The notes: generated by a model from the sequence alone, not told the origin. A stretch of 12,544 nucleotides of DNA from Jimgerdemannia flammicorona (GCA_003990745.1 RBNI01005458.1:1-12544); one strand, 5' to 3'; shown: positions 1-7,327, counted from the first letter of the stretch. Numbers and translations: made by a program.

Positions 1-1092
1 GCTTCATCTAACTCCATGTCTTGATCAATCTCCTCGGGTTGGGTCTTGCTTTGAATGGTGATAGCTGGGGTCTTCTTTGGTCTTCCAACTGACTTGCTGT
101 TGCTCTTCTTGTCATAGGGCTTGGACCGGGTTCTGGTACCTTCAGTAGTAGGGTAGAATTCAAGCTCCTCATAGTATTCTTCATCATCAGTGTCACCAAT
201 CTCCTCGATGACTACTGCATTGGTTTGTTCTCTAGTTCTGCTAGCATTGCTTAGTTGGGCTTTGCATCTCATTTTGGTCATACAATTCTTTGCATAGTGG
301 CCTTCTTCTCCACATCTGAAGCATATGATGTTATTGCGTTCTTCTGTAGCAGCTGCAAATCTCTGTACTGGTCTCCTGTTGGCGCTTCGGACTTCTCTAA
401 CAATATCACCAAGGTGTGCAGTCATCTCGGCAAACTGCTTGGCAAGTTCTTCCACTGGGTCAGCTTTGGCTGTCTTGGAGGTAGGTGTGATTGGTTGTCT
501 GTTCACAACTGTAGCAGGTAAGATACTAGTTGGCTTTGATGGCTCTATCTTGATACCAGTTATTTTCTCCATTGAGTGTTCGGCAGAGTGTCTGGCAGTC
601 CAATATCTCTGTGCAAAGACCACTTTCTGATCAAGGGTCAGTGCAGCTGGGGTAGACCAGATTGCTAGGGCAATTTCAGAGTGAACTCCTTTGAGGAAGG
701 TTGAATCCGCTATTTGTTCCTTGAGGTGGTCATCATAGCCAGCCAAGATAATCTGGTAGCAGATTCGGGTATAGAATGAGTTGGGATCTTCACTAAGTCC
801 CTGGCAGATAGTATTGAGTTGATCCTTGAGAGCTTGCTTGATCTCTTCAGTATAATATGTTGTTCTAAGGAAGTCCTTCATGTTGCCAAGTTTGACTCCA
901 TCAGCACCAGCAATGGTAGCTGCATTAAACTTGTCTCTGGCAGGTCCTCTGAGGCTGACTGGTAGAAGGGCCAATTGAGCATCCACACCAAGGGCTCGTA
1001 TGGTGGCAAATTGTTCAAAGTCTTCAATGAAGATCAGGATTGACTCTTTAGTAGTATGTATATCTATAGAATGTAGGGGGACACATTTCCAT
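1..1092 (-). pseudogene. gag: Gag (start of Gag-Pol) of element A, frameshifted and cut by window edge
   Basis: Structural Gag protein of a Ty3/Gypsy-type element, which would assemble particles and bind the genomic RNA. The likely start is the ATG at 1092-1090 (reading MEMCPP...), about 120 nt inside the LTR end, because it is the first in-frame ATG after an upstream stop. At about 1049-1062 a 4-bp duplication (ATAC) absent from element B shifts the frame and meets a TAA a few codons on. Beyond it the frame is open to the window edge without a stop. Visible parts are an alpha-helical capsid-like region, a Thr/Pro-rich linker, a complete CX2CX4HX4C zinc knuckle (282-323) and an acidic Glu/Asp-rich then basic Lys-rich tail. 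It continues in the same frame as protease in copy B. The 4-bp change could be a real mutation or a sequencing error. Confidence 0.88.
282..323 (-). other. Zinc knuckle of Gag (CCHC), intact
   Basis: The minus strand encodes CFRCGEEGHYAKNC, a perfect CX2CX4HX4C retroviral-type zinc knuckle used by nucleocapsid proteins to bind RNA. The equivalent site in element B has lost its first two cysteines. Confidence 0.95.
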
Positions 1093-1195
1093 CTTGTCTT
1101 GAATTCTTGCAGGGGTGACTCTTGTAGTCAGGGTAGTTGTTGTGGGAGTTATTTGTTTTTCAGCTTGAAAGTGAGGGATTCGTCTTGAATCACCA

Positions 1196-1209
1196 GCCAA
1201 TGGGCACCA
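1196..1209 (-). promoter_or_regulatory. Primer-binding site of element A
   Basis: Three bases (ACT) after the LTR end, the minus strand reads TGGTGCCCATTGGC. TGG would pair with the CCA end of a tRNA. A fully matching primer would end in GCCAATGGGCACCA, meaning a tRNA with discriminator A and a 5' acceptor strand GCCCATT. I do not recognise which tRNA that is. The position and the TGG start support the call; the primer identity is open. Confidence 0.65.
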
Positions 1210-1417
1210 AGTTGTCACGTAGTGGTCGCTGAGTTCTTCAAATACACCAGATTCTCTTCAAGGTATATCTCTTAGACTAACTCAAGTTATTATAAGCAAG
1301 TTCTTATTGGAGTGCCTTCCCAAGGTCTTATAGTCCTCAAACTTCTTATCTTTAACTGTCTTGTTATCTCTTAGATTGCTTGCAAGGAAGTGTATATATT
1401 GCACTGAGAAGACTGAC

Positions 1418-1423
1418 TTTATT
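1418..1423 (-). terminator. Polyadenylation signal AATAAA in LTR of A
   Basis: The minus strand reads GAAATAAAGTCAG about 20 nt after the TATAAATA box. The same arrangement occurs in both LTRs of element B, so it is a conserved LTR feature. It could serve the genomic RNA and, if transcribed from the inner promoter, the LTR gene as well. Confidence 0.6.
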
Positions 1424-1442
1424 TCAGAGGAAATAAGAGGGG

Positions 1443-1450
1443 TATTTATA
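1443..1450 (-). promoter_or_regulatory. Second TATA box (TATAAATA), likely genomic RNA promoter of A
   Basis: The minus strand reads TGTATAAATACCCC, conserved in all three LTRs. It lies about 230 bp before the LTR 3' end, with AATAAA just downstream, which is the expected order for a U3/R boundary. Transcription would start near 1420 and run left into gag. Confidence 0.6.
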
Positions 1451-1523
1451 CAAAATATAATTCAATGGTTGCTAAGATATAAAGCTAAATATAAATTCCA
1501 ATAACTAAAACTACTAAGTTCCA

Positions 1524-1646
1524 AGGCTGGCATTATTTGGTATCACATCAAAATGCTGGTACTGGAACAATTTTGCGTTACCTTAGAATACTGGTGCTGG
1601 CATTATCCAGTGTTATATGAGAATACTGGTGCTGGCATTATCCAGT
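1524..1646 (-). repeat. 35-bp tandem repeats in LTR of A (3.5 units)
   Basis: On the minus strand, units at 1646-1612 and 1611-1577 are nearly identical (ACTGGATAATGCCAGCAC core). A diverged unit follows at 1576-1542, then a partial one to about 1524. The block lies between the stop codon of the LTR reading frame and the TATAAATA box, a location that would suit an upstream activating region. Confidence 0.85.
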
Positions 1647-1658
1647 GTAACAAAGAAC

Positions 1659-2519
1659 TTAGAGCAGAAAGTTCAGGATCATGGGGGCTTTATCATTATC
1701 ATCATCATCATTACTGAAGGAGATGAGATCCACAAATTTGTCATGCAGGTCACGCATTTCATGTACTTTGTGTGCTTCAGGTATGTCATGCATCTTGCAT
1801 ATGTCGAAGTCATGTAAGATGACATCATCGATGATGTCATCACATTCGACAGTGGCGGGAAAATTGAGAACAAGATCTGGAGCTCTCCAGTCTATGAGGT
1901 TCTCTTCCACAAAATAGGGGACAAATGTGGGGTCTTGGGGGGATCTAACCTGAATGCTTGGGCCTTGGAATACTGAGATCAATCCTTGCAGAAATTGGTC
2001 TGGGTTGTCCTGAAGGATGGGGTGCCAGAAGTCTTCTACTTCTTTGCTGTTGAGAGTGATAGTGGACTGGGCTTCTGTAGCCACCCTGGCTTCTAGTGCA
2101 TTGATACGGCAGGATGACAGGTCTCTGAAATCTGAGACTCTAACATACTCCAAGTTGGGGATCGACCATGGTACATGCCTGAAGATCTGATGGATCTTCT
2201 TAGCTATCCTTGTTTCGCGTATATCTATGGGAGTGGCACCTTGTAGCTCTTGGGTGCTGGCCTGTGGGAACTCCCAATAGAGGAGGTTTCCTATTTCGTA
2301 CTCCTGCCACATTTGGAGGCATTTGGTAGCAATGGTGATCCTTGTTTCCATTTCACGGCAGTAGAGGATAAAGTAATAGGGGTCTGCAGTTCCCAGATTG
2401 ACACTAGGAGTCCTTCTTGAGCGGGTCCTCATAGCTCTTCTGATGTCTTGGAACATCCTTTCTTCGACTGAGGTACCTTGGTGGTTCCTTGACCTTGAGG
2501 TTTGGCAGACAGCAGGCAT
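1659..2519 (-). CDS. LTR-encoded protein of unknown function, intact copy (286 aa)
   Basis: This reading frame lies entirely inside the LTR and fills more than half of it. I do not recognise a domain. Visible traits: a basic, Arg-rich N-terminal region (about residues 8-37, including RSRN and RTRSRR), a central region with aromatic residues and several Trp (CLQMWQEYEIG, HVPWSIPNLEY, VEDFWHPIL), and an acidic C-terminal quarter ending in a short Asp run and MILNFLL. No signal peptide or membrane segment is evident. The ATG is conserved at the same site in both LTRs of element B, and a TATAAAAG box lies 80 nt upstream. Both B copies are the same gene with stops. The protein could be an element-encoded regulator or accessory factor, but this is inference only. 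Confidence 0.8.
   Translation of the reverse strand: MPAVCQTSRSRNHQGTSVEERMFQDIRRAMRTRSRRTPSVNLGTADPYYFILYCREMETRITIATKCLQMWQEYEIGNLLYWEFPQASTQELQGATPIDIRETRIAKKIHQIFRHVPWSIPNLEYVRVSDFRDLSSCRINALEARVATEAQSTITLNSKEVEDFWHPILQDNPDQFLQGLISVFQGPSIQVRSPQDPTFVPYFVEENLIDWRAPDLVLNFPATVECDDIIDDVILHDFDICKMHDIPEAHKVHEMRDLHDKFVDLISFSNDDDDNDKAPMILNFLL
1818..1841. repeat. Perfect 24-bp palindrome inside LTR gene of A
   Basis: Built from GATGACATCATC and its exact reverse complement, it codes for DDIIDDVI in the LTR protein. The matching region of element B 5' LTR keeps two TGACATCA blocks but is no longer a palindrome, and the 3' LTR of B lacks most of the segment. Confidence 0.9.
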
Positions 2520-2598
2520 TTCATTTGTGGTAAGTCTTTGAGCTATTTTGGGATTGGTGGTTCTTGTTGGTTGCTGCTACTGCAGTTCCTTGGTCCTT

Positions 2599-2606
2599 CT
2601 TTTATA
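2599..2606 (-). promoter_or_regulatory. First TATA box (TATAAAAG), likely promoter of the LTR gene of A
   Basis: The minus strand reads GAATATAAAAGAAGG, conserved in the LTRs of element B, 80 nt before the ATG of the LTR reading frame. Spacing to the ATG suits a short 5' leader. Confidence 0.6.
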
Positions 2607-2817
2607 TTCTTCAGGATGCTTGTGCTGTGGTCACAATGACTCACGGTTGGTCATTGTTGCTCATCTTACATGCCGTATGATCTTCTTATGCTCCGATCTG
2701 GTGGCTTTGTAAGGAAAGGCTGTCTCCTATGCTGATGTCATCATTCTGGGGTCACTGTTACAATATCTCATTTTAGACTTATCTCTTTGACTATTTTACA
2801 CCTATATTTAGAGATAA

Positions 2818-2846
2818 GATTTTAAAAGTTTATAACTTTTAAAATC
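2818..2846. repeat. Perfect hairpin, 13-bp arms and 3-nt loop
   Basis: GATTTTAAAAGTT and its exact complement are separated by TAT. An overlapping 9-bp inverted repeat (CTTATCTCT at 2778-2786 and AGAGATAAG at 2810-2818) adjoins it. No T-run or gene makes it a clear terminator. Confidence 0.85.
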
Positions 2847-3205
2847 ATAACAGTTTTTAAAAAAAAATTTACCAATAATTTTTTATATAATAATTTTACC
2901 TTTAGTAAATTTTTTTTTTTTTAAACAAATTGAGATATATTTTTAACAAAAAAACAATATTTCAAAAAATCATTTTTTTCAAACCTTAATTTGTCTGCTA
3001 AATGATTTTAAAAGATAATCTTATCTATAGTCAAAGAAATATAACTAGTTATAATTGATTTCAGAATTTATATAAGGTTTCTTAATAAGATAAGATATAA
3101 TGATACTACTGCTACTAAATGTAATAGTTTTAGTTTCTTTAAGAGGAAATAGCTAAAACTGGTAATTCTGGCAGATCTAAAATAGCTCAAAGAGACACTT
3201 GTAGA

Positions 3206-3269
3206 TAGTACTCCTAATGAATCAAATCAAATTGAAGACTAATTTGATTTAATTTATTTGGGAGTACTA
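3206..3269. repeat. Imperfect inverted repeat, about 28-bp arms and 7-nt loop
   Basis: Arms 3206-3233 and 3241-3269 share TAGTACTCC at the outside and AATCAAATT-type sequence at the inside, with loop GAAGACT. Two of the mismatches are C/T or A/G transitions, as expected for mutated arms, and one is a single-base gap. It may be a MITE-like relic or part of an older LTR. Confidence 0.75.
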
Positions 3270-3321
3270 CTTGTAGATTTAATTATTCTTGAAGAAATTC
3301 TGAGAGAAAAATATTCTGAGC

Positions 3322-3354
3322 TTTATTCAAGTAAAGAACAAGGATATTTATATA
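3322..3354 (-). promoter_or_regulatory. Possible relic LTR core promoter (TATATAAATA ... AATAAA)
   Basis: The minus strand reads TATATAAATATCC (3354-3342), then TGAATAAAGCTCAG (3328-3315). This mirrors the LTR core of elements A and B (TATAAATACCCC then GAAATAAAGTCAG) in order and spacing. The surrounding bases do not align with the A/B LTR, so it is probably a distant element or a convergent core. Confidence 0.4.
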
Positions 3355-3525
3355 AGATCTGAAAGAAAGATTCAGAAAGATCTCAGAAAAGAAGAGAAAA
3401 GCCAAGAAATAGATTTTCAGTAAAAATGACTAATAGAATTTAATAATGTTCCAAAAGATTCTATAACTAGCTAAGATAAGATACTTGACATTAAGAAAAG
3501 ATAAAAATTGTCTGGTGATGTCTTG

Positions 3526-3529
3526 GTAC
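3526..3529 (+). repeat. Left copy of probable 4-bp target duplication (GTAC)
   Basis: GTAC directly precedes the first LTR base. The matching bases after the 3' LTR are ATAC, one G-to-A change away. Joined without the element, the target reads TCTTGGTACCAAGA, a perfect 14-bp palindrome. Confidence 0.65.
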
Positions 3530-3684
3530 TATAACAGTGACCCCAGAATGATGACATCAGTACAAGAGACAGCCTTTTCTTATAAGCCACTAGATCAGAG
3601 TACAAGAAGATTATATGATATATAAGATGAGCAATAATGACTAACTGTGAGTCATTGTGACCACAGTACAAGCATCTTGAGGAA

Positions 3685-3692
3685 TATAAAAG
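3685..3692 (+). promoter_or_regulatory. First TATA box (TATAAAAG) in 5' LTR of B
   Basis: GAATATAAAAGAAGG lies 87 nt before the ATG of the LTR reading frame at 3772, in the same context as in element A. It is preserved although most of the element is heavily mutated. Confidence 0.6.
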
Positions 3693-3771
3693 AAGGATCA
3701 AGGAACTACAGTAACAGTAACCAATAAGACCCACCAATTCCAAAATAGCTCAAAGACTTATTACAAATAAA

Positions 3772-4599
3772 ATGCCTGCTGCTTGCCAAACCTCAAGGTC
3801 AAGAAACCACTAAGGTACCTCAGTTGAAGAAAGGATGTTCTAAGACATCAGAAGAGCCATGAGGACCCATGCAAAAAGGACTCCTAGTGTTAACCTGGAT
3901 ACTGCAGATTCTTATCACTTTATCCTCTACTGCTGTGAAATGGAAACAAGGATCACCATTGCTACTGAATGTCTCCAAATGTGGTAGAAGTACAAAATAG
4001 GAAACCTCTTCTGCCAGGAGTTCCCACAGACCAGCACTCAAGAGCTACAAGATGCCACTCTCATAGATATATATATGTAAAACAAGGACAGCTAAAAAGA
4101 TTCATCAGATCTTCAGACATGTACCATAGTCAATTCCGGAGTATGTTAGAGTCTCAGATTTCAGAGACCTGTCAGCCCACCATATCAATATACTAGAAGC
4201 TAGGGTGGCTACAGAAGCCCAGTCCACTATCACTCTCAATAGTGATAAAGTAGAAGACTTCTGGTATCCCATTCTCCGGGACAACCCAGATCAATTCCTA
4301 TAAGGATGATCTCAGTATTCCAAGGCCCAAGCATTCAGGTTAGACCTCCCCAAGACCTCACATTTGTTCTCTATTTTGTGGAAGAGAACCTCATAGACTG
4401 GAGAGCTCTAGATCTCCTTGTTTCCACCACCACCACTACCAAACATGATGACATCATTAGCAATGACATCATCCTATACAATATATATGAAACACATGAC
4501 CTACGTGATGATAATGAATTTGCAGACCTCATCTCTTTTAAAGACATCCTGACCTCTGATGAGGATGAAGCCCCTATGGTCTTAAATATTCTGCTCTAA
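3772..4599 (+). pseudogene. LTR-encoded protein of unknown function, broken copy in 5' LTR of B
   Basis: Same gene as the intact 286-aa frame of element A: it starts MPAACQTSRSRNH and ends PMVLNILL followed by TAA. It is interrupted by TAA at 3811 (from CAA), further stops near 3841 and 3982 (TAA, TAG) and 4301-4303, and a 4-bp insertion in an AT dinucleotide run near 4066-4075 that shifts the frame. The last 97 codons from 4306 are open again. The Asp run of copy A is replaced here by a longer tail with DILTSDEDEAP. It cannot encode a full product. Confidence 0.85.
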
Positions 4600-4613
4600 A
4601 GTTCTTTAGTTAT

Positions 4614-4745
4614 ACTGAATTATACCAGCACTGGCATTCTGATGTGATATCAAATTATGCCAGCACTGACATTCTGAGGTAATACTGAATTATTCCAGCA
4701 CCATTTTCCTATACTACTGAAATTATACCAGTATTCTAAACTTGT
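4614..4745 (+). repeat. 35-bp tandem repeats in 5' LTR of B (about 4 units)
   Basis: Units at 4614-4648 and 4649-4683 (35 bp each), 4684-4715 (32 bp) and 4716 to about 4745 share ACTGAATTAT followed by CCAGCAC. They lie between the reading-frame stop and the TATAAATA box, as in the other LTRs. Confidence 0.85.
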
Positions 4746-4860
4746 ACAACCATCAGTGCCAACTCTAGAACTTAGTAGTTTTTCCTGTCCTGGTATTTTA
4801 TTTTAGTTATTGGAATTTATATTTAGCTTTATATCTTAGCAACCATTGAATTATATTTTA

Positions 4861-4868
4861 TATAAATA
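4861..4868 (+). promoter_or_regulatory. Second TATA box (TATAAATA), likely genomic RNA promoter of B
   Basis: TATATAAATACCCC is conserved in all LTRs, about 230 bp before the LTR end. A start some 25-30 bp downstream would place R at about 4890 and leave about 210 bp of R-U5 before the primer-binding site. Confidence 0.6.
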
Positions 4869-4887
4869 CCCCTCTTATTTCCTCTAA

Positions 4888-4893
4888 AATAAA
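4888..4893 (+). terminator. Polyadenylation signal AATAAA in 5' LTR of B
   Basis: TAAAATAAAGTCAG follows the second TATA box by 20 nt. By position it would lie at the start of R and act in the 3' LTR. Confidence 0.55.
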
Positions 4894-5104
4894 GTCAGTT
4901 CTACTTAGTACAATACACACACTTCCTTACAAGCAATCTAAGAGATAACAAGATAGTTTAAAGATAAGAAGTTTGAGGACTATAAGACCTTGGGAAGGTA
5001 CTTCAATAAGAACTTGCTTATAACAAACTTGAGTTAGTCTAAGAGATATACCTTGAAGAGAATCTAGTATAATTGAAGGACTCAGTAACTACTACATGAC
5101 AACT

Positions 5105-5118
5105 TAGTACCCATTGGC
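5105..5118 (+). promoter_or_regulatory. Primer-binding site of element B, mutated
   Basis: TAGTACCCATTGGC stands three bases after the LTR end. It matches the TGGTGCCCATTGGC of element A except for two G-to-A changes, one of them in the TGG that pairs with the tRNA CCA end. Confidence 0.65.
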
Positions 5119-5221
5119 TGGTGATTCAAGATGAATCTCTCACTTTCAAGCTAAAAAACAAACAATCTCCACAACAACTATCCTGACTACAAGAGTCACC
5201 TCTGCAAGAACTCAAGACAAG

Positions 5222-6400
5222 ATAGAAATGTGCCCCCCCACATTCTATGGATATATTACTGAAGAGTCAATCCTGACCTTCATTGAAGACTTTTAACAAT
5301 TTGCCACCATATAAGGCCTTGGTGTGGATGCACAATTGACCCTTCTACCAGCCAGCCTCAGAGGACCTGCTAGGGACAAGTTCAATATAGCCACTATTAC
5401 TGATAATAGTGCAGCCAAACTTGCCAACATGAAGGCCTTCCTCAGAACAATATACTATACTGAAAAGATCAAGTAAGCTCTCAAGAATCAACTCAATACT
5501 ATCTGCCAGAGACTCAGTAAAGATTCCAACTTATTCTATACCTGAATCTGCTACCAGATTGTCTTGGCTGGCTATAATGATGCTCTCAAGGAACAAATAG
5601 TGGATTCAACCCTCCTCAAAGGAGTTCACCCTGAAATTACCCTAGTAATCCAGTCTACTCTAGCTGTACTGACCCTTGATCAGAAAGTGGTCTTTATACA
5701 GAGATATTGGACTGCCAGATACTCTGCCAAACACTCAATAGAGAAAATAACTGGCATCAAGATGGAGCCATCAAAGCCAACTAGTATCATACTTGCCATA
5801 GTTATAAACAGACAACTATCTCTACCTATCTCCAAGACAACTAAAGCTGACCCAGTGAAGGAACTTACCAAGCAGTTTGCTGAGATGACTGCACACTTTG
5901 GTGATATTGTTAGAGAAGTCCAAAGTGCCAACAGGAGACCAGTGCAGAGATTTGCAGCTACTATAGAAGAATGCAATATCACATACTTCAGATATAGAGA
6001 AGAAGGCCACTATGCAAAAAATTGCATAACCAAAACAAGACACAAAGCCCAACTAAGCAATACTAGCAAAACTAGAGAACAAATCAATGTAGTAGTCATC
6101 AAGGAGATTGGTGATACTGATAATGAAGAATACTATGAGGAGCTTGAATTCTACCCTGCTACTGAAGATACCAGAACTCAGTCCAAGCTCTATGATAAGA
6201 AGAGCAACAGCAAGCCAGTTAAAAGACCAAAAAAGACCCCAGCTATCACTATTCAAAGCAAGACTCAACCTGAGGAGATTGATCAAGATATGGAGTTAGA
6301 TAAAGCTGTCTGCCAAATCATTGAAGGCACTACTCCAGTCTTAGGAAAAAGTGAAAGCAAGAAGGAACAGAAGCTGTACAAGACCAAGATCCACTAGTAT
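5222..6400 (+). other. gag: Gag region of element B, zinc knuckle damaged
   Basis: Collinear with Gag of element A. It carries early stops at 5294 and three further ones before about 5545, followed by an open run to TAG at 6398. The zinc knuckle at 5984-6025 reads YFRYREEGHYAKNC: both N-terminal cysteines became tyrosine through TGC to TAC and TGT to TAT, so it could not bind zinc normally. An acidic segment (DTDNEEYYEELEFYP) and a Lys-rich segment follow, as in A. Confidence 0.9.
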
Positions 6401-6599
6401 GATATCTATAAGGACCTCAAGGAACAGAAGGTCAATGCTACTTTTGTATAGCTAGCTGAAGTCTCTGCCTTCAGACAGCAGTTGAGAGTAGGACTTACAA
6501 CTACTGCCAAGAATCAAGAGTATAATATTGTAGAAGCTCACAATATACAGAAAGAATCAGAAGACTTAGGCAAAGAATCCAAAGACCAGCATAAGATAT

Positions 6600-6950
6600 C
6601 AGCCTATACCCCATATCAGATCAAAGATTATATCTTTGATACCATCATTGATACCAGTACTGGAGGATGTCTCATGAACAAGAAGGCAATTGACTGCCTA
6701 GGCTGGGACATTGAAGAGTCTACCAAGATAATCTATGTTATAGTAGATGGTACATGAGCTACCCCCCTTGGCAAAATCTGAGAAGTCCCTATTAAGATAG
6801 GAGAAGCTATTATCTCAGTAGATGTGATCATTATAAGTACCACCAACTATGACATCCTCATTGGTAACCAATGGCTTCACAAGGCCAAGGCCATCATTGA
6901 TCTCAATGCCCAGAAGATGCAGATCAACTATAGAGGAAAAAAGGTATGAG
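6600..6950 (+). other. Retroviral-type aspartic protease domain
   Basis: This domain would cleave the Gag-Pol polyprotein. The active-site region reads FDTIIDTSTGGCLMN, with the catalytic Asp codon at 6650. The usual D-T/S-G triad has Ser in place of Gly here, explained by GGT to AGT. Some 65 residues on comes NYDILIGNQWLHKAKAIIDL (from about 6846), the conserved C-terminal hallmark of Ty3/Gypsy proteases. Three TGA stops (probably from CGA) interrupt it. A charged linker of about 120 residues, with Lys/Glu-rich and Asp/Glu-rich runs, leads to the dUTPase. Confidence 0.85.
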
Positions 6951-7327
6951 TCTCTATCAATATCCACAAAGAAGTTCTACCAGACATAAAGAAAGGAGAT
7001 GAAAAGGACACTGAAGTCTTCATACACTTGGTGAATAAGAACAAGAACAAGACATCCAAGCTCACAGATAAGCAGTGGTATAATAAGATCATTGATGGCT
7101 ATGTCCCTCAAGAAAGATGCCCCCATGGTACTAGAATGTACTACTCTGAACACCTGAATGACTGCTGGTCCTATATCAGTAAAGTCAGAAAAATCCACCA
7201 ATAGAAACATGAGTAAGAAGCTGCTGAAGCAAAAAGGAAAGCTGAAAAAGATAACCAGCCCCCCAAGCTTCAGACTGATAGTGATAATGAGGAGGAATAA
7301 GAATCAGACATCACCCTCAAGGTCAAG

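Larger units (their letters stand above)
1..2762 (-). mobile_element. Element A: Ty3/Gypsy-type LTR retrotransposon, 5' part only
   Basis: The minus strand reads LTR, primer-binding site, then gag, and runs off the left edge of the window. It belongs to the same family as the complete element B: the LTR, leader and Gag are collinear with B throughout. Compared with B it keeps many CG dinucleotides, its LTR reading frame is intact and its gag has no stop after one frameshift, so it has suffered far less C-to-T/G-to-A mutation and is probably the younger or less-silenced copy. Its protease, dUTPase, RT and 3' LTR would lie left of the window, so neither its autonomy nor its target duplication can be judged here. 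Confidence 0.95.
1213..2762 (-). repeat. 5' LTR of element A (1550 bp)
   Basis: On the minus strand it starts TGTAACAGTG at 2762 and ends ACGTGACA at 1213, giving imperfect inverted ends (TGTAAC/TGTCAC). It aligns end to end with both LTRs of element B. Order in the direction of transcription: short upstream region with TGATGACATCA, TATAAAAG box, 286-codon reading frame, 35-bp tandem repeats, TATAAATA box, AATAAA signal, then about 200 bp to the LTR end. Confidence 0.95.
2763..3529. other. AT-rich spacer between elements A and B, no gene seen
   Basis: This stretch has very low GC, long A and T runs (for example a run of about 13 T near 2920-2932) and no credible reading frame. It contains several inverted repeats (2778-2818, 2818-2846, 3126-3160, 3206-3269) and, on the minus strand near 3322-3354, a TATA/AATAAA pair resembling the core of the LTRs here. 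It is probably older, heavily decayed repeat DNA into which both elements inserted. Confidence 0.75.
3530..5101 (+). repeat. 5' LTR of element B (1572 bp)
   Basis: Starts TATAACAGTG and ends ACATGACA. It matches the 3' LTR of B and the LTR of A over its whole length. It is 27 bp longer than the 3' LTR, mainly from an extra segment around 4430-4500 within the acidic-tail coding part. It carries both TATA boxes, the mutated reading frame, the 35-bp repeats and AATAAA. Confidence 0.95.

Noticed and set aside
325..630. Open frame of 101 codons antisense to gag of A, with a similar 100-codon frame antisense to gag of B (5680-5982, minus)
   Set aside because: It mirrors the conserved gag coding strand, including the zinc-knuckle region, and has no promoter or family likeness. 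Its conservation is explained by gag.
1500..1660. CRISPR array suggested by regular repeats
   Set aside because: Units are contiguous 35-bp tandem copies without spacers, in a eukaryotic retrotransposon.
1681..1712. ATC/ATT-rich microsatellite read as a separate feature
   Set aside because: It encodes the Asp run of the LTR protein in A and is a local triplet expansion.
6108..6299. Similar short frames in both copies over the gag tail (8-199 minus and 6108-6299 plus)
   Set aside because: These are other-frame readings of the acidic/Lys-rich Gag tail; the real frame runs through both.
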